DNA of 64,000 nt from Latilactobacillus fuchuensis DSM 14340 = JCM 11249 (GTDB taxonomy: Bacteria > Bacillota > Bacilli > Lactobacillales > Lactobacillaceae). The translations under genes and the position numbers were made by a program. Location: positions 1 to 64,000 of the forward strand of contig NZ_BAMJ01000002.1 of the NCBI RefSeq assembly GCF_000615805.1, read 5' to 3'. The notes beneath the pieces were generated by a model. That model was not told the DNA's origin. It did not search any database and saw nothing but the letters and a program-made list of their open reading frames with translations. Positions 18,556-29,208 of the stretch are shown here, piece after piece (the first letter of the stretch is position 1; every line of letters begins with the position of its first letter).

Positions 18556-20768
18556 TGACCATGCCAACACCAAATGAAATCCAAACGACCAAGCTTTATC
18601 AAGAATGGGGTTTATTGGATAGTGAATATCAATTAATTTGTGATCAAATCTTGAATCGTTTACCGAATTACACCGAAACCGGCTTGTTTTCGGTGATGTG
18701 GAGTGAACATTGTTCTTATAAGAATTCGAAACCCGTTTTGAAAAAATTCCCCAATGATGGTCCCCACGTCTTACAAGGGCCTGGTGAAGGCGCCGGTATT
18801 TTAGACATCGGTGACGGTCAAGCGGTTGTTTTTAAAGCTGAAAGTCATAACCATCCGTCGGCTGTTGAACCGTATGAAGGCGCAGCGACTGGGGTTGGTG
18901 GCATCATCCGCGATATCTTTTCGATGGGTGCGACGCCGATTGCGATTTTGGATAGCCTCCGCTTTGGCGAATTAAACGATAATCAAACGAAATACTTAGT
19001 CCAAGAAGTGGTCGCTGGGATTGCCGGTTACGGCAATTGTATCGGGATTCCAACGGTCGGCGGCGAAATTGAATTTGATCCTTGTTATCAAGCCAACCCG
19101 TTGGTCAACGCCATGTGTGTCGGTTTGATTGATCAAAAAGATATTCAACAAGGCAAAGCCCAAGGCGCTGGTAACAGTGTCTTATATGTCGGTGCTAAAA
19201 CCGGTCGTGATGGGATTCATGGGGCCACTTTTGCCTCTGATGAATTTGCGGATGGTAAAGCGACACAACGTTCCGCGGTGCAAGTCGGCGATCCATTTAT
19301 GGAAAAACTATTGATGGATGCCTGTTTGGAATTAATTTTAGATCATCCGGATTGGTTAGTTGGAATTCAAGACATGGGCGCTGCTGGTTTGGTCTCATCA
19401 ACCGCTGAAATGGCTTCGAAAGCTGGGACCGGTATGATTTTAGACCTCGATCAAGTGCCACAACGCGAGACAGAAATGTCGGCTTACGAAATTATGTTGT
19501 CCGAATCACAAGAACGGATGGCACTCTGTGTGAAAGCGGGCTTTGAAGAACAAGTCATCACGCTTTTCAAAAAATATGATTTAGATGCCGTTCGGATTGG
19601 TGAAGTTACGACGGCCCAACAATACCAACTCTGGCATCAAGGCCAACTAGTGGCTGACTTACCGGTCGATGCACTCGCTAGTTCTGCACCGGTTTACCAT
19701 AAAGCACAAGCTAAACCACAACGCTTAATCGATTTTGAACAACAAGCCGCTTATCAACCAGAATTGACAGATACGAAACAAACTTGGTTGGATTTGTTAA
19801 AACAATCCACAATTGCGGATAAGAGTTCATTCTACAAACATTATGATGCCCAAGTTAAAACCAATACGGTTGTTCTACCTGGTAGTGACGCTGCGGTGAT
19901 TCGGGTGCGTGGGACTAAAAAAGCGTTAGCGATGACCACCGATTGTAATGGTCGCTATCTCTATTTGAATCCGAAGGTCGGCGGTCAAATTGCCGTTGCT
20001 GAAGCGGCCCGGAACATCGTCGCAGCTGGTGGGCAACCGCTCGGGATTACCGATTGTTTAAATTATGGGAGTCCTGAAAAACCAGAAGTTTTCTGGGAAT
20101 TCGATCAAAGTGCACAAGGGATTGCAGAAGCGTGTCGTCAATTTGGCACCCCGGTCATTTCAGGAAATGTCTCACTTTATAACGAATTTAACGGTGAAGC
20201 GATTTATCCAACGCCGATGATTGGGATGGTCGGGTTGATTAAAGACACCGACCACATCACGACTCAAGATTTTAAAGCAACCGATGATCTGATTTACTTA
20301 GTTGGTGACACCGATGACGACTATGCCGGTAGTGAATTGCAAAAAATGTTAACGGGCAGCATCAGCGGTCAACTGGGCGCCTTCTCATTAACGACTGAAG
20401 CCCACAATCAAGACCTGGTTTTAAACGCGATTCAAGCCGGTTTAATCACCAGTGCCCATGATTTAGCAGAGGGCGGTCTCGCGATTGCATTAGCGGAAGC
20501 GACCTTTAAAAATCAGTTAGGTTACGCCGTGCAAGTCGATTTAACCAGCGCACAATTATTCTCCGAAACCCAATCACGCTTTATCTTAACGGTTAAACCG
20601 GATCAACAAGCGGCCTTTGAAACGGTAGCAGGTTCGGCAGCGCAGTTGATTGGCTGTGTGACTGATAACGGTCAAATGACAATTCAAACCAAAGATGAAA
20701 GTCTGACATTAGCGGTTGAAACGGCTAAATCAGCTTGGAAGGCGGCCATTCCATGCCTAATGAAATAA
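18552..20768 (+). CDS. purL: FGAM synthase subunit PurL
   Basis: Synthetase subunit that converts FGAR to FGAM with ATP and ammonia. The 738 residues equal the small, Bacillus-type PurL that needs separate PurS and Pur[17 protein letters not shown], the ATP/Mg segment [20 protein letters not shown] and the second AIRS-like half ([33 protein letters not shown]) are visible. Start ATG 18552 overlaps the purQ stop; ATG 18555 is equally possible. The 3' end overlaps purF by 16 bases. Confidence 0.96.
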   Translation: MMTMPTPNEIQTTKLYQEWGLLDSEYQLICDQILNRLPNYTETGLFSVMWSEHCSYKNSKPVLKKFPNDGPHVLQGPGEGAGILDIGDGQAVVFKAESHNHPSAVEPYEGAATGVGGIIRDIFSMGATPIAILDSLRFGELNDNQTKYLVQEVVAGIAGYGNCIGIPTVGGEIEFDPCYQANPLVNAMCVGLIDQKDIQQGKAQGAGNSVLYVGAKTGRDGIHGATFASDEFADGKATQRSAVQVGDPFMEKLLMDACLELILDHPDWLVGIQDMGAAGLVSSTAEMASKAGTGMILDLDQVPQRETEMSAYEIMLSESQERMALCVKAGFEEQVITLFKKYDLDAVRIGEVTTAQQYQLWHQGQLVADLPVDALASSAPVYHKAQAKPQRLIDFEQQAAYQPELTDTKQTWLDLLKQSTIADKSSFYKHYDAQVKTNTVVLPGSDAAVIRVRGTKKALAMTTDCNGRYLYLNPKVGGQIAVAEAARNIVAAGGQPLGITDCLNYGSPEKPEVFWEFDQSAQGIAEACRQFGTPVISGNVSLYNEFNGEAIYPTPMIGMVGLIKDTDHITTQDFKATDDLIYLVGDTDDDYAGSELQKMLTGSISGQLGAFSLTTEAHNQDLVLNAIQAGLITSAHDLAEGGLAIALAEATFKNQLGYAVQVDLTSAQLFSETQSRFILTVKPDQQAAFETVAGSAAQLIGCVTDNGQMTIQTKDESLTLAVETAKSAWKAAIPCLMK

Positions 20769-22185
20769 AGAGTTTAAATGAAGAATGTGGCATCTTTGGC
20801 GTTTGGGGTCATCCCGATGCCAATCAGCTGACATACTTTGGTTTGCATAGTTTGCAACATCGAGGTCAAGAAGGCGCCGGGATTGTGACCAATGATCGCG
20901 GTCGGTTAAAAGGGTACCGCGATCGCGGTTTGTTGGCCGATGTCTTTCGAAATCCAGAAAATCTGGCGCAATTAACCGGGTTAGACGCGATTGGTCATGT
21001 GCGCTATGCAACGGCCGGCAGTCACGGCTTAGAAAATATTCAACCGTTCTTGTTTGATTTTGCGGATGGTCAATTCGCATTAGCGCATAACGGCAATTTA
21101 ACCAATGCGGTCAGTTTGCGGCGGGAATTAGAAGCGGCTGGATCAATTTTGAAATCAAGTTCTGATTCTGAAATTTTGATGCATTTGATTCGCCGGGCGC
21201 CAGGTCCTGATTTACATCAACAAATTAAACGCGCCTTACAACAGATTCACGGTGGCTTTGCTTACTTATTGCTGACCCAAGATTCGATGATTGCCATGTT
21301 GGATCCGAATGGTTTCCGGCCGTTATCGATTGGTCAGATGCAAAATGGGGCTTACGTCGTTGCTAGTGAAACGTGTGCGTTAAACGCGGTGGAAGCGACT
21401 TTTATTCGCGATGTTCAACCGGGCGAAATTGTGACCATCGATGACGAAGGGCTTCATTCCGATTTCTTTACAACTGACACAACCTTATCAATTTGTTCGA
21501 TGGAATATATCTATTTTGCCCGACCTGATTCCGACATCTGCGGTGTCAACGTGCATACTGCCCGTAAACGAATGGGTCAGCGGTTAGCACAAGAAGCGCC
21601 GGTTGAAGCGGATATGGTGATTGGGGTGCCGAACTCTTCATTATCGGCGGCTAGCGGTTATGCTGAAGCCAGCCAATTACCGTATGAAATGGGGTTGGTG
21701 AAGAATCAATACGTTGGTCGGACCTTTATCCAACCAACGCAGGCCCTGCGTGAACAAGGCGTCAATCGTAAGTTAGCCGCCGTTAAAAGTGTGGTGGCTG
21801 GCAAACGGGTGATTTTAGTCGATGATTCAATCGTTCGTGGTACAACCAGCAAACACATTGTCAAACGGTTAAAGGCGGCCGGTGCGCTAGAAGTTCATTT
21901 ACGAATTGCTTCGCCACCGTTGAAATACCCGTGCTTTTACGGGATTGATATTCAAACCCGCGAAGAATTGATTGCCGCTCACCAAAGTGTCGCCGAAATG
22001 TGCGAGACGATTGGTGCCGATTCATTGGCCTTTTTAAGCCAACAAGGATTAATTGATGCAATTGGTCTTAACAAGGATGCGCCTTATACAGCTTATGTAT
22101 GGCCTACTTTAATGGTGATTATCCAACGCCACTTTATGATTATGCCGCAAATTATCAAGCGAGTCTAAATGCAGACAAGGAGTAA
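20753..22185 (+). CDS. purF: Amidophosphoribosyltransferase PurF (frameshifted near the C-terminus)
   Basis: Commits PRPP to purine synthesis by making phosphoribosylamine with glutamine. [16 protein letters not shown] shows the short propeptide, with the Cys that becomes N-terminal after processing. [15 protein letters not shown] and the PRPP loop [14 protein letters not shown] follow. The frame shifts near 22090. Adding one G turns TAYVWPTL into [20 protein letters not shown] and moves the stop to 22185, for 477 residues, the family length. Only the last 30 or so residues are affected. ATG 20753 follows GGAAGGCGG and lies inside purL. Confidence 0.93.
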
Positions 22186-22190
22186 CCTAA

Positions 22191-23216
22191 ATGACAAATG
22201 CTTATCAAAAAGCCGGGGTCGACGTAACAGCCGGTTATGAAGTCACCCGCCGGATTCAAAAACAACTCAAAACTGACGATGGTAACATTGGTCGTTTTGG
22301 CGGTCAGTTTGCCTTAGCGTTAACTCAATATCAATCACCAGTATTGGTCTCCAGTACGGATGGGGTTGGTACCAAGTTGATGGTCGCTTTTGAGGCCGAT
22401 CAACATACAACTATCGGAATTGATTGTGTCGCGATGTGCGTCAACGACATTGTCGCTCAAGGGGCCCAACCGTTGTATTTCTTAGATTATTTAGCGGCCG
22501 GTCAAACCAACCCCGATAAGATCGAACAGATCATTCAAGGGGTTGTGACGGGTTGCCAACAGGGGCAAATGGCTTTAGTCGGTGGCGAAACGGCTGAAAT
22601 GCCGGGGATGTACGCTGAAAAACATTACGATTTAGCTGGTTTTGCGGTTGGGATTGGTGAACAAGCCGACTTATTAACCGGAGACGATATTCAAGCTGGC
22701 GATGTGTTGATTGGGATTGCGTCTAGCGGATTACATTCAAACGGCTTTTCACTGGTGCGGCAAATTTTCTTTGAACAAAATCAATTGACGGTTGATAGCC
22801 AATTACCAGAATTACCAGGTCAAACCCTAGGTGAAGTCTTATTAACACCGACTCAGATTTACGTTGAGGCCATGCAACCCTTGCTCAAAAAGCATTTAAT
22901 TAAAGGCGCTGCTCATATTACCGGCGGCGGCTTTATCGAAAACGTCCCCCGGATGTTACCTGAAGCAGTGGCGGCCGTGATTGAATTAGACAGTTGGCCA
23001 GTGCTACCGATTTTTAAAGCGTTAGCGCAATACGGTCAATTGGACGAACTTGAAATGTATAACATCTTCAATATGGGGATTGGCATGGTCTTAGCGGTTG
23101 CACCGGACCAAGCGGCAACCGTCTTAGCCGAATTGAATCAAGCGCAGACCCAAGCTTTCCAAATTGGGACGGTTCAAACGCGACAACAAAATGCAGTTGA
23201 ATTGGTGGGTCGTTAG
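22191..23216 (+). CDS. purM: Phosphoribosylformylglycinamidine cyclo-ligase PurM
   Basis: AIR synthetase that closes the imidazole ring with ATP. The 341 residues fit. The N-terminal YEVTRRIQKQLKT, the VSSTDGVGTKLMVAFE phosphate loop near residue 52, GGETAEMPGMY and HITGGGFIENVPRML are family signatures. It starts six bases after the repaired purF stop with AAGGAG in between, supporting that stop position. It abuts purN with no gap. Confidence 0.96.
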   Translation: MTNAYQKAGVDVTAGYEVTRRIQKQLKTDDGNIGRFGGQFALALTQYQSPVLVSSTDGVGTKLMVAFEADQHTTIGIDCVAMCVNDIVAQGAQPLYFLDYLAAGQTNPDKIEQIIQGVVTGCQQGQMALVGGETAEMPGMYAEKHYDLAGFAVGIGEQADLLTGDDIQAGDVLIGIASSGLHSNGFSLVRQIFFEQNQLTVDSQLPELPGQTLGEVLLTPTQIYVEAMQPLLKKHLIKGAAHITGGGFIENVPRMLPEAVAAVIELDSWPVLPIFKALAQYGQLDELEMYNIFNMGIGMVLAVAPDQAATVLAELNQAQTQAFQIGTVQTRQQNAVELVGR

Positions 23217-23804
23217 ATGAAAGTCGCCATTTTTGCTTCAGGGACCGGTTCGAATTTTGAAGCGATTGCCGATCATGCGGGTTTGAAATCTGCCGGATTA
23301 GAAATTGTTCAGCTCGTTTGTGACCAACCCAGCGCGCCGGTAATTGTCAAAGCCCAGGATCGCGAAATTCCAGTGACGGTTTTACGACCTAAACAGTTTG
23401 CCAGCCGGCAAGTTTACGAACAAGCGATTGTTGATCAATTAGCGCCATTAGCGGTTGATTACATTTTATTGGCGGGTTATATGCGGATTATTACGCCTGT
23501 CTTGTTAAAGGCGTATCCGCAACGGATTATTAATATTCATCCGGCGTTGTTGCCGGCTTTCCCCGGGATTCATAGTATTGAAGAAGCGTATCAAGCGCAG
23601 GTTACCGAAACCGGCGTCACGATTCATTACATCGATGAGGGTGTCGACAGTGGACCGATTATCGCGCAAGCGGTGGTGCCATTACGTGCTGGAGAGTCGT
23701 TGGTGGCTCTTGAAACCCGGATTCATGCCACGGAACATCAATTATATCCAGAAGTGATTCAAACGTTGATTAAATCAAATTCAAAGGAGCATTCGAGCAG
23801 ATGA
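23217..23804 (+). CDS. purN: Phosphoribosylglycinamide formyltransferase PurN
   Basis: Transfers a formyl group from 10-formyl-THF to GAR. The 195 residues match. [12 protein letters not shown] near residue 7 binds the phosphate. The catalytic region [14 protein letters not shown] and [19 protein letters not shown] hold the Asn/His/Asp triad. The folate cofactor is supplied by FolD, encoded at 31 kb behind a PurBox-like site. ATG directly follows the purM stop, and the gene overlaps purH by four bases. Confidence 0.95.
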   Translation: MKVAIFASGTGSNFEAIADHAGLKSAGLEIVQLVCDQPSAPVIVKAQDREIPVTVLRPKQFASRQVYEQAIVDQLAPLAVDYILLAGYMRIITPVLLKAYPQRIINIHPALLPAFPGIHSIEEAYQAQVTETGVTIHYIDEGVDSGPIIAQAVVPLRAGESLVALETRIHATEHQLYPEVIQTLIKSNSKEHSSR

Positions 23805-25339
23805 AGAGAGCGTTAATTAGTGTTTCAGATAAAACAGGAATCGTTGAATTCGCACAAGGACTAGTCGCAGCCGGTTATGAGGTGATTTCGACGGGTGGGA
23901 CTTTAAAGAAACTAGCCGAATCCCAAGTACCAGTGATTGCCATTGATGAAGTCACTCATTTTCCAGAAATGCTTGACGGTCGGGTTAAAACCCTACATCC
24001 CAACATTCACGGTGGTTTGTTAGCCAAACGGGATAATCCTGACCATATGGCCGTTTTGGCTGAACACGATATCACGCCAATTGATTTAGTTTGTGTCAAT
24101 CTCTATCCGTTTAAAGAAACGATTCAAAAAGCGGGAATCACTGAACCCGAAGCGGTTGAACAAATCGATATTGGCGGGCCTTCAATGTTGCGTTCCGCTT
24201 CTAAAAACTTTCAATCCGTGTATGTTGTCGTCGATCAACAAGACTACGCCGCTGTTTTAGACCATGTTCAATCTAGCGAAGATGAATTAGATTACCGTCG
24301 TTACTTAGCCGCAAAGGCATTCCGGCATACGGCTGCTTATGATAGTTTAATCGCTGATTATTTAACCCAAGCCGTTGGAATTGAATTTCCTGAAAAATTA
24401 ACGCGGACTTATGACTTCAAACAAGCGCTCCGTTATGGCGAAAACGCCCATCAAAAAGCCGCTTTCTACCAAGCGGGGTTACCAAGTGCTTTCTCGATTG
24501 CCAGTGCGCAACAATTGCATGGTAAGGAATTGTCATACAATAACATTAAAGATGCCGATGCCGCGGTCAAAGTCGCTGCTGAATTTAGCGAACCATGTGT
24601 CGTTGCGATGAAACACATGAATCCGTGTGGCGTTGGTTTAGGCACGACGATTTACGCCGCTTGGCAAAAAGCTTACGCAGCCGATTCAACCTCGATTTTT
24701 GGTGGGATTATCGCCTTAAATCGTGAAGTCGATGCGCAAACTGCCACGGAACTCCACAAACTATTTTTAGAAATCATTATTGCGCCTAGTTATTCAGATG
24801 AAGCGTTAGCGATTTTAGAAAAGAAAAAGAATCTGCGCGTGATGACCCTTGATTTCGATCAAGTCAAAGAGGCTGATCGATTCGAAACGGTTTCGGTCAT
24901 GGGTGGGTTACTCGTTCAAGAACGCGATCAAGTGGTCGATCAAATGAGCGAATTAGAAACGGTCACAACTAAAGCCCCAACAGAAGACGAAAAAGCGGCG
25001 ATGCTCTTTGCTCAACGGATTGTTAAACACGTCAAGAGTAACGCCATCGTGATTGCCACTAAGGACCAAACCTTAGGGATTGGTGCGGGCCAAATGAACC
25101 GAGTCGGTTCGGTCAAAATTGCGTTAGAACAAGCGTTAGCCAATGGTTTAACCACGCCGTTTGTTTTAGCATCTGACGCGTATTTCCCAATGAATGATAG
25201 TGTTGAATTTGCGGCTGAACACGGCATTACCGCGATTATTCAACCAGGCGGTTCAATTAAGGATCAAGATTCAATCGACATGGCCAATCAAAAAGGGGTC
25301 AGCATGGTCTTCACAGGCCGGCGTCATTTCAAACATTAA
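23801..25339 (+). CDS. purH: Bifunctional AICAR transformylase / IMP cyclohydrolase PurH
   Basis: Performs the last two steps to IMP. The N-terminal third is the MGS-like cyclohydrolase domain ([37 protein letters not shown]). The rest is the transformylase domain with [12 protein letters not shown] near residue 270 and the C-terminal [14 protein letters not shown]. The 512 residues match Bacillus PurH. The ATGA overlap with purN and an AAAGGAG site inside purN suggest coupling. Confidence 0.97.
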   Translation: MKRALISVSDKTGIVEFAQGLVAAGYEVISTGGTLKKLAESQVPVIAIDEVTHFPEMLDGRVKTLHPNIHGGLLAKRDNPDHMAVLAEHDITPIDLVCVNLYPFKETIQKAGITEPEAVEQIDIGGPSMLRSASKNFQSVYVVVDQQDYAAVLDHVQSSEDELDYRRYLAAKAFRHTAAYDSLIADYLTQAVGIEFPEKLTRTYDFKQALRYGENAHQKAAFYQAGLPSAFSIASAQQLHGKELSYNNIKDADAAVKVAAEFSEPCVVAMKHMNPCGVGLGTTIYAAWQKAYAADSTSIFGGIIALNREVDAQTATELHKLFLEIIIAPSYSDEALAILEKKKNLRVMTLDFDQVKEADRFETVSVMGGLLVQERDQVVDQMSELETVTTKAPTEDEKAAMLFAQRIVKHVKSNAIVIATKDQTLGIGAGQMNRVGSVKIALEQALANGLTTPFVLASDAYFPMNDSVEFAAEHGITAIIQPGGSIKDQDSIDMANQKGVSMVFTGRRHFKH

Positions 25340-25358
25340 TCAAAAAGGACGGAAGACG

Positions 25359-26609
25359 ATGAAAATTTTGGTGATTGGTAGCGGTGCGCGGGAACACGTA
25401 TTGGCCAGAGAATTGGCGCAAAGTCAGCGGGTTGAAACGGTTTATTGTCTACCCGGCAATCCGGGAATGACCTTGGATGCGATTCAAACCGTGGCCGTTG
25501 AACTAACCGATTTTGCAGGGATGATTGATTTTGCACAACAAAATGCGATTAGCTACACAATTGTTGGACCGGAACAACCGTTAGTCGCCGGGATTGTCGA
25601 TGCCTTTCAAACGGCCGGGCTCACGATTTTTGGGCCAACGAAAGCCGCCGCTGCTCTTGAAGGTTCGAAGACGTTTGCCAAGGAAATAATGGCTAAAGCG
25701 CAAGTGCCGACTGCTGGTTATCAAACTTTTACGACGGTGACACCGGCTTTAGCCGCCTTAGCAGCGCAAAATTATCCAGTCGTGATTAAAGCGGATGGCT
25801 TGGCAGCCGGCAAAGGCGTGGTGATCGCACCGGATTTGGCGGTCGCAACGACTACGATTGAACGCTTCTTTGAACAAGGTGTGACGAGCATTTTAATGGA
25901 AGACTATTTAAGCGGCGAGGAGTTCTCACTGATGGCGTTAGTCGCCGATGGACAAGTTTACCCACTACCGGTCGCGCAAGACCACAAACGGGCCTTTGAA
26001 GGCGATCTTGGGCCGAATACCGGTGGAATGGGGGCTTATTGTCCCGTGCCGCAGGTTAGTGCCGCGGTTGTTCAAGAAACTGTGGACCAAATTTTGCAAC
26101 CCGTCGTCGCTGCGATGGCGGATGTCGGTACGCCTTTTACGGGTGTCTTATACGCGGGGCTGATTGCCACGAAAGCGGGCGTTAAGGTAATTGAGTTTAA
26201 CGTCCGTTTCGGTGATCCAGAAACCCAAGTTGTTTTACCACGGATGACTGGCGACTGGGCCCAAGTGTTTGAACAATTGGTGAGCCACAAAACACCAACT
26301 TTAACGTGGCAAACTGACGGGATGACTCTCGGGGTGGTTGTCGCAGCTGAGGGGTATCCGACTGAGGCGACCGTGCCGGTTGAATTAGCCCCAACGTCAC
26401 AATTTCAAGCAGCGACGAGCCAATTTAGTTTTGCCGGCGTGGCCGGTACGCAAGATCAATTGATTGGCACGGGCGGACGCCTGTTGACAGCGGTCGTGAC
26501 GGCAATCGACCTACCAACCGCCAGACAACAAGTTTATGCTGATTTAAAAGCTTTAGCCCAACCGGGAACCTTCTACCGTCAGGATATTGGTCATCAAGCT
26601 TTGACCTAA
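25359..26609 (+). CDS. purD: Phosphoribosylamine--glycine ligase PurD
   Basis: ATP-grasp enzyme that joins glycine to phosphoribosylamine. MKILVIGSGAREHVLA starts the N-domain. KADGLAAGKGVVIAPD and the metal site EFNVRFGDPETQVVLPRM are diagnostic. 416 residues. The start is ATG 25359 behind AAAGGACGG; the frame extending back into purH is a by-product of overlapping open frames. It is the last gene of purCSQLFMNHD. Its stop codon lies in the -35 of a promoter-like sequence for the next element. Confidence 0.96.
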   Translation: MKILVIGSGAREHVLARELAQSQRVETVYCLPGNPGMTLDAIQTVAVELTDFAGMIDFAQQNAISYTIVGPEQPLVAGIVDAFQTAGLTIFGPTKAAAALEGSKTFAKEIMAKAQVPTAGYQTFTTVTPALAALAAQNYPVVIKADGLAAGKGVVIAPDLAVATTTIERFFEQGVTSILMEDYLSGEEFSLMALVADGQVYPLPVAQDHKRAFEGDLGPNTGGMGAYCPVPQVSAAVVQETVDQILQPVVAAMADVGTPFTGVLYAGLIATKAGVKVIEFNVRFGDPETQVVLPRMTGDWAQVFEQLVSHKTPTLTWQTDGMTLGVVVAAEGYPTEATVPVELAPTSQFQAATSQFSFAGVAGTQDQLIGTGGRLLTAVVTAIDLPTARQQVYADLKALAQPGTFYRQDIGHQALT

Positions 26610-26636
26610 AATGGTCGAACTATGCTATACTAAAGG
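26606..26636 (+). promoter_or_regulatory. Candidate promoter for structured element 3
   Basis: An extended -10 (TGCTATACT) is preceded by TTGACC overlapping the purD stop, with a long 19-base spacer. It could drive a transcript of about 200 nt ending at 26840. Confidence 0.4.
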
Positions 26637-26663
26637 TCCTTGGCAGGGGCACGTTATGATTTA

Positions 26664-26776
26664 AGTGCTGACTCATCCGATTAGCTTCTGAGTATAGCCT
26701 AGAATTGCGAATTATGACTGGTTTTAGTCGTAATTTGCGATTCGTAGCTAGACGGAAGAAGTTGGCTGAGAAGCAC
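26664..26776 (+). repeat. Structured repeat unit 3 (113 nt)
   Basis: The closing stem GTGCTGACTCA / TGAG.AGCAC and inner hairpin (CTAGAATTGCGAATTATGACT... on the 5' side pairs with the AGTCGTAATTTGCG arm) correspond to units 1 and 2. GTAGCTAGACGGAAGAAG matches their internal loop. A remnant GGCACGTTA just upstream looks like the end of a lost preceding unit. Confidence 0.65.
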
Positions 26777-26797
26777 GTTATCAATTGCGTATCAAGT

Positions 26798-26840
26798 AAA
26801 AAAGCAGTTTATCCCGACACTGAAGGATAAACTGCTTTTT
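26798..26840. terminator. Bidirectional terminator after purD / element 3
   Basis: The stem AAAAAGCAGTTTATCC / GGATAAACTGCTTTTT lies between convergent genes and shares the TTATCC/AGGATAA core. Confidence 0.88.
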
Positions 26841-26863
26841 GAATTTGAATGGAAATTAATAAA

Positions 26864-27103
26864 TTAGTCGTTAACGTGGGGGAATTCCGCTAATAAGAGT
26901 TCACTGGCGATTAGCGCTAGCAAACTGATAATGAAATAGGTCCAATGGAGGCCGCTCGACCAGCTGAATAGATAAGCGTCCACGCCAACCAAAATAATAA
27001 ATAAGACGCAATTGGTGACTAAGCCAATTTTAAAGGTCAATTGACTCGCAATTGTCGCAAATAATACAATCGAAAGAAAAATAATTAAAAAAGTTGCAAT
27101 CAA
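26864..27103 (-). CDS. Small membrane protein of unknown function
   Basis: About 79 residues with three hydrophobic helices (starting LIATFLIIFLSIVLFATIA) and a short C-terminal tail, FPHVND. The good site AGGTGG precedes a TTG at 27103 by eight bases, so that start is preferred. A GTG at 27115 would add four residues but sits within the ribosome site itself. No family recognised. It ends at the shared terminator with the purine side. Confidence 0.7.
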   Translation of the reverse strand: MIATFLIIFLSIVLFATIASQLTFKIGLVTNCVLFIILVGVDAYLFSWSSGLHWTYFIISLLALIASELLLAEFPHVND

Positions 27104-27290
27104 AATAGTATCCACCTAACATCGTCTGAAATTAAAGTCTGCCTTCATTCTACTATAAGAAGGCAACGACGACAAATGAATTTAAATCGGTCCTCAATCC
27201 ATTTTATTAATAAATATTAGTCATTTAGTTACACTTTCTTCAAATTTAGCGTGTAGAGTAGTGTTTGTATTCATAAAATGGGCCAATTAA

Positions 27291-27320
27291 TGGACAATAA
27301 ATTGATAAACAAGCTATACT
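27291..27320 (+). promoter_or_regulatory. Promoter of the TetR gene with flanking inverted repeat
   Basis: TGGACA (27291-27296) and TATACT (27315-27320) are 18 bases apart. GCCAAT (27282-27287) and ATTGGC (27331-27336) flank them symmetrically and might be an autoregulatory site. Confidence 0.4.
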
Positions 27321-27357
27321 ATTGACAGATATTGGCTAACAATTGAGGTGATTAAAA

Positions 27358-27990
27358 ATGGTTCGTGAAATGAACGCAGCAGCCCAAGATCCACGGGTGC
27401 AAAGGACGAAACAACAATTAAGACAAGCGCTAGTAACCCTGTTGAAAACAGAAACACCTAAAACGATTTCGATTCAAACGGTGACGAAATTAGCTGGCAT
27501 CACACGGGGCACTTTTTATTTACATTACGATGATAAACAAGATTTTATGCAAGCGACCATTCAAGATTTAATTGATGATTTCTATCAGAAGGTAACCGTT
27601 AGTCAAACGACTAAACCGACTTGTGATCAGGTTAATTTACAAGCGCTATTCGAATACGTTGAACAAAAACAACAGACGTTTAAGGTCTTTCATCAGAATG
27701 AAGCGACACTGGCCTTTAAAGACCGTTTAACGCAAGAAATGCGCCAATTATTACAAACTTATATTGAGGTCCAATTTAAAGAGGCCTCACAAGCAGATCA
27801 AATTGAAATGAGCATCACAGCCGACTATCTAGCGGGTGCTAGTCTCGTTTTAGTCTTCAAATGGATTGAAGACGGTTTGGTCTATTCGCCACGTTATATG
27901 GCTAAGATATTGTACCAACTCGTTCAAATGCCAAATGTCCATTTTGATTTAGCACAATTTTTTATTGAAACCCAAGAAAGTATTGACTAG
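27358..27990 (+). CDS. TetR/AcrR family transcriptional regulator
   Basis: 210-residue one-component regulator. The N-terminal helix-turn-helix is clear: TKQQLRQALVTLLKT, TISIQTVTKLAGITRGTFYLHYDDKQDFM (about residues 39-68), with the invariant GTFY.HY recognition helix. The C-terminal ligand domain is divergent, and no partner pump or enzyme is adjacent, so target and ligand are unknown. It resembles the YcdC/FabR-like group with C-terminal domain TetR_C_33 only in general form. ATG 27358 follows GAGGTG. Confidence 0.9.
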   Translation: MVREMNAAAQDPRVQRTKQQLRQALVTLLKTETPKTISIQTVTKLAGITRGTFYLHYDDKQDFMQATIQDLIDDFYQKVTVSQTTKPTCDQVNLQALFEYVEQKQQTFKVFHQNEATLAFKDRLTQEMRQLLQTYIEVQFKEASQADQIEMSITADYLAGASLVLVFKWIEDGLVYSPRYMAKILYQLVQMPNVHFDLAQFFIETQESID

Positions 27991-28014
27991 GTCCCAAATA
28001 TTTGGTATCATATG

Positions 28015-28115
28015 AACGTTGTAATTGTGAGCTCCACAGCTGCAACCGCGCATTCTAAGGCATTAAGTACTACTTTATGTAGGCACCTTAGTTGGCGAGT
28101 CTAAGAAAAAATAGG
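28015..28115 (+). promoter_or_regulatory. Ribosomal protein L21 leader
   Basis: The leader has the ordered blocks TTGTGAGCTCCACAGCTG, CGCATTCTAAGG and GTAGGCACCTTAGTTGGCGAGTC expected of the Firmicute L21 leader RNA, immediately before rplU. CTAAGG / CCTTAG forms a stem. This RNA is believed to bind L21 and autoregulate the operon. Confidence 0.75.
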
Positions 28116-28125
28116 AGGTGCACAC

Positions 28126-28434
28126 ATGTACGCAATTATCAAAACAGGTGGCAAACAATATAAGGTAGAAGCTGGTCAAGCTATCTACGTTGAAAAGTTA
28201 GCCGCAGAAGCTGGCGAAAAAGTAACTTTTGATCAAGTTATTTTAGTGGGCGGCGAAACAACTAAGGTTGGGACACCAAACATCGACGGCGCTACTGTCA
28301 ATGGGACTGTTGAAAAACAAGGCCGTGAAAAGAAAGTTGTTACTTTCAAATACAAGCCTAAGAAACACAGTCATCAAAAGAAGGGCCATCGTCAACCATA
28401 TACTAAAGTTATGATCGACGCTATCAACGCCTAG
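28126..28434 (+). CDS. rplU: 50S ribosomal protein L21
   Basis: 102-residue large-subunit protein that binds 23S r[21 protein letters not shown] and the C-terminal [22 protein letters not shown] are diagnostic. It is the first gene of rplU-prp-rpmA, behind the L21 leader and an AGGAGGTG site. Confidence 0.97.
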   Translation: MYAIIKTGGKQYKVEAGQAIYVEKLAAEAGEKVTFDQVILVGGETTKVGTPNIDGATVNGTVEKQGREKKVVTFKYKPKKHSHQKKGHRQPYTKVMIDAINA

Positions 28435-28448
28435 TTGAGGGAAATAAG

Positions 28449-28790
28449 ATGATTAAGGCTCACTTTGTCGTCAATGCGGATTCGCAAATTATTTCTTTTC
28501 AGATAACGGGTCATGCCGACTCGGGTCCTTACGGAAGTGATATCGTTTGTGCAGCTGTTTCAGCTGTTTCGATTGGTACGATTAATAGTTTACAAAAATT
28601 GGCTGGTTTTGAACCAGTGGTTGAAGCAGATAACCTCAATGGTGGTTTGTTGAACTGTCAGATTCCGGCAACGGTTGAAGGCCAAGCTTTGGCAACAGCG
28701 CAAATTTTGTTACAGAATTTGCAATTAACGTTACAGGATATCACAGAACAATACGGACAGTACATTCACGTACAAACTACTCGTAAATAA
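28449..28790 (+). CDS. prp: Ribosomal-processing cysteine protease Prp
   Basis: 113-residue cysteine protease (formerly YsxB/DUF464) that trims the N-terminal extension of ribosomal protein L27 in Firmicutes. The catalytic His and Cys are in ITGHADSG and DIVCAAVSA. The target extension is present in the next gene ([16 protein letters not shown]). Its position between rplU and rpmA is conserved. Confidence 0.93.
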   Translation: MIKAHFVVNADSQIISFQITGHADSGPYGSDIVCAAVSAVSIGTINSLQKLAGFEPVVEADNLNGGLLNCQIPATVEGQALATAQILLQNLQLTLQDITEQYGQYIHVQTTRK

Positions 28791-28823
28791 ACAAAACAGT
28801 TAATAAGCAGGAGGTGCATTTCG

Positions 28824-29111
28824 ATGTTACAAATGAATTTACAATTCTTCTCTCACCATAAGGGTGGCGGTTCAACAACCAATGGCCGTAACTCAGCTGG
28901 TCGTCGTTTAGGTTCAAAACGTGCTGATGGTCAAACTGTCACTGCTGGTTCAATCCTATACCGCCAACGCGGTACTAAGATTCATCCCGGTGAAAATGTT
29001 GGTCGCGGTGGCGATGATACATTGTTTGCTCTTATCGAAGGTGTCGTTCGTTTCGAACGCTTCGGTAAAAACAAGAAAAAAGTTTCAGTATATACTGCAG
29101 AAGCTAAATAA
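28824..29111 (+). CDS. rpmA: 50S ribosomal protein L27 (with Prp-cleaved extension)
   Basis: 95-residue protein whose mature N-terminus reaches the peptidyl-transferase centre. The Firmicute-type prepeptide [16 protein letters not shown] is present; Prp is known to cut after FF in this motif. [20 protein letters not shown] follows. Strong AGGAGGTG site. A terminator ends the operon. Confidence 0.97.
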   Translation: MLQMNLQFFSHHKGGGSTTNGRNSAGRRLGSKRADGQTVTAGSILYRQRGTKIHPGENVGRGGDDTLFALIEGVVRFERFGKNKKKVSVYTAEAK

Positions 29112-29121
29112 TAAAACAAAT

Positions 29122-29150
29122 AAAACACTCGCGTTTGTGGGTGTTTTTTT
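29122..29150 (+). terminator. Terminator after rpmA
   Basis: A short stem AAACAC..GTGTTT with T7. Confidence 0.75.
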
Positions 29151-29173
29151 GTTGGGTAGGCTCTGGTGAGTCA

Positions 29174-29202
29174 ATTTGAATTAATCAATGGTTACTGTTA
29201 TA
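29174..29202 (+). promoter_or_regulatory. Promoter of an orphan small RNA candidate
   Basis: TTGAAT and TATAAT (about 29197-29202) are spaced by 17 bases, downstream of the rpmA terminator and with no gene following before the next terminator. Confidence 0.55.
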
Positions 29203-29208
29203 ATAGTG

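Noticed and set aside
17608-25339. Real decay of the purine operon
   Set aside because: Only single-base homopolymer deletions are seen, each with perfect continuation in the next frame; start sites, overlaps and all catalytic residues are preserved.
26640-26840. 6S RNA (ssrS) at the third structured element
   Set aside because: Size is similar, but I cannot identify the conserved central bubble, and the unit is repeated after glpF, which 6S RNA would not be.
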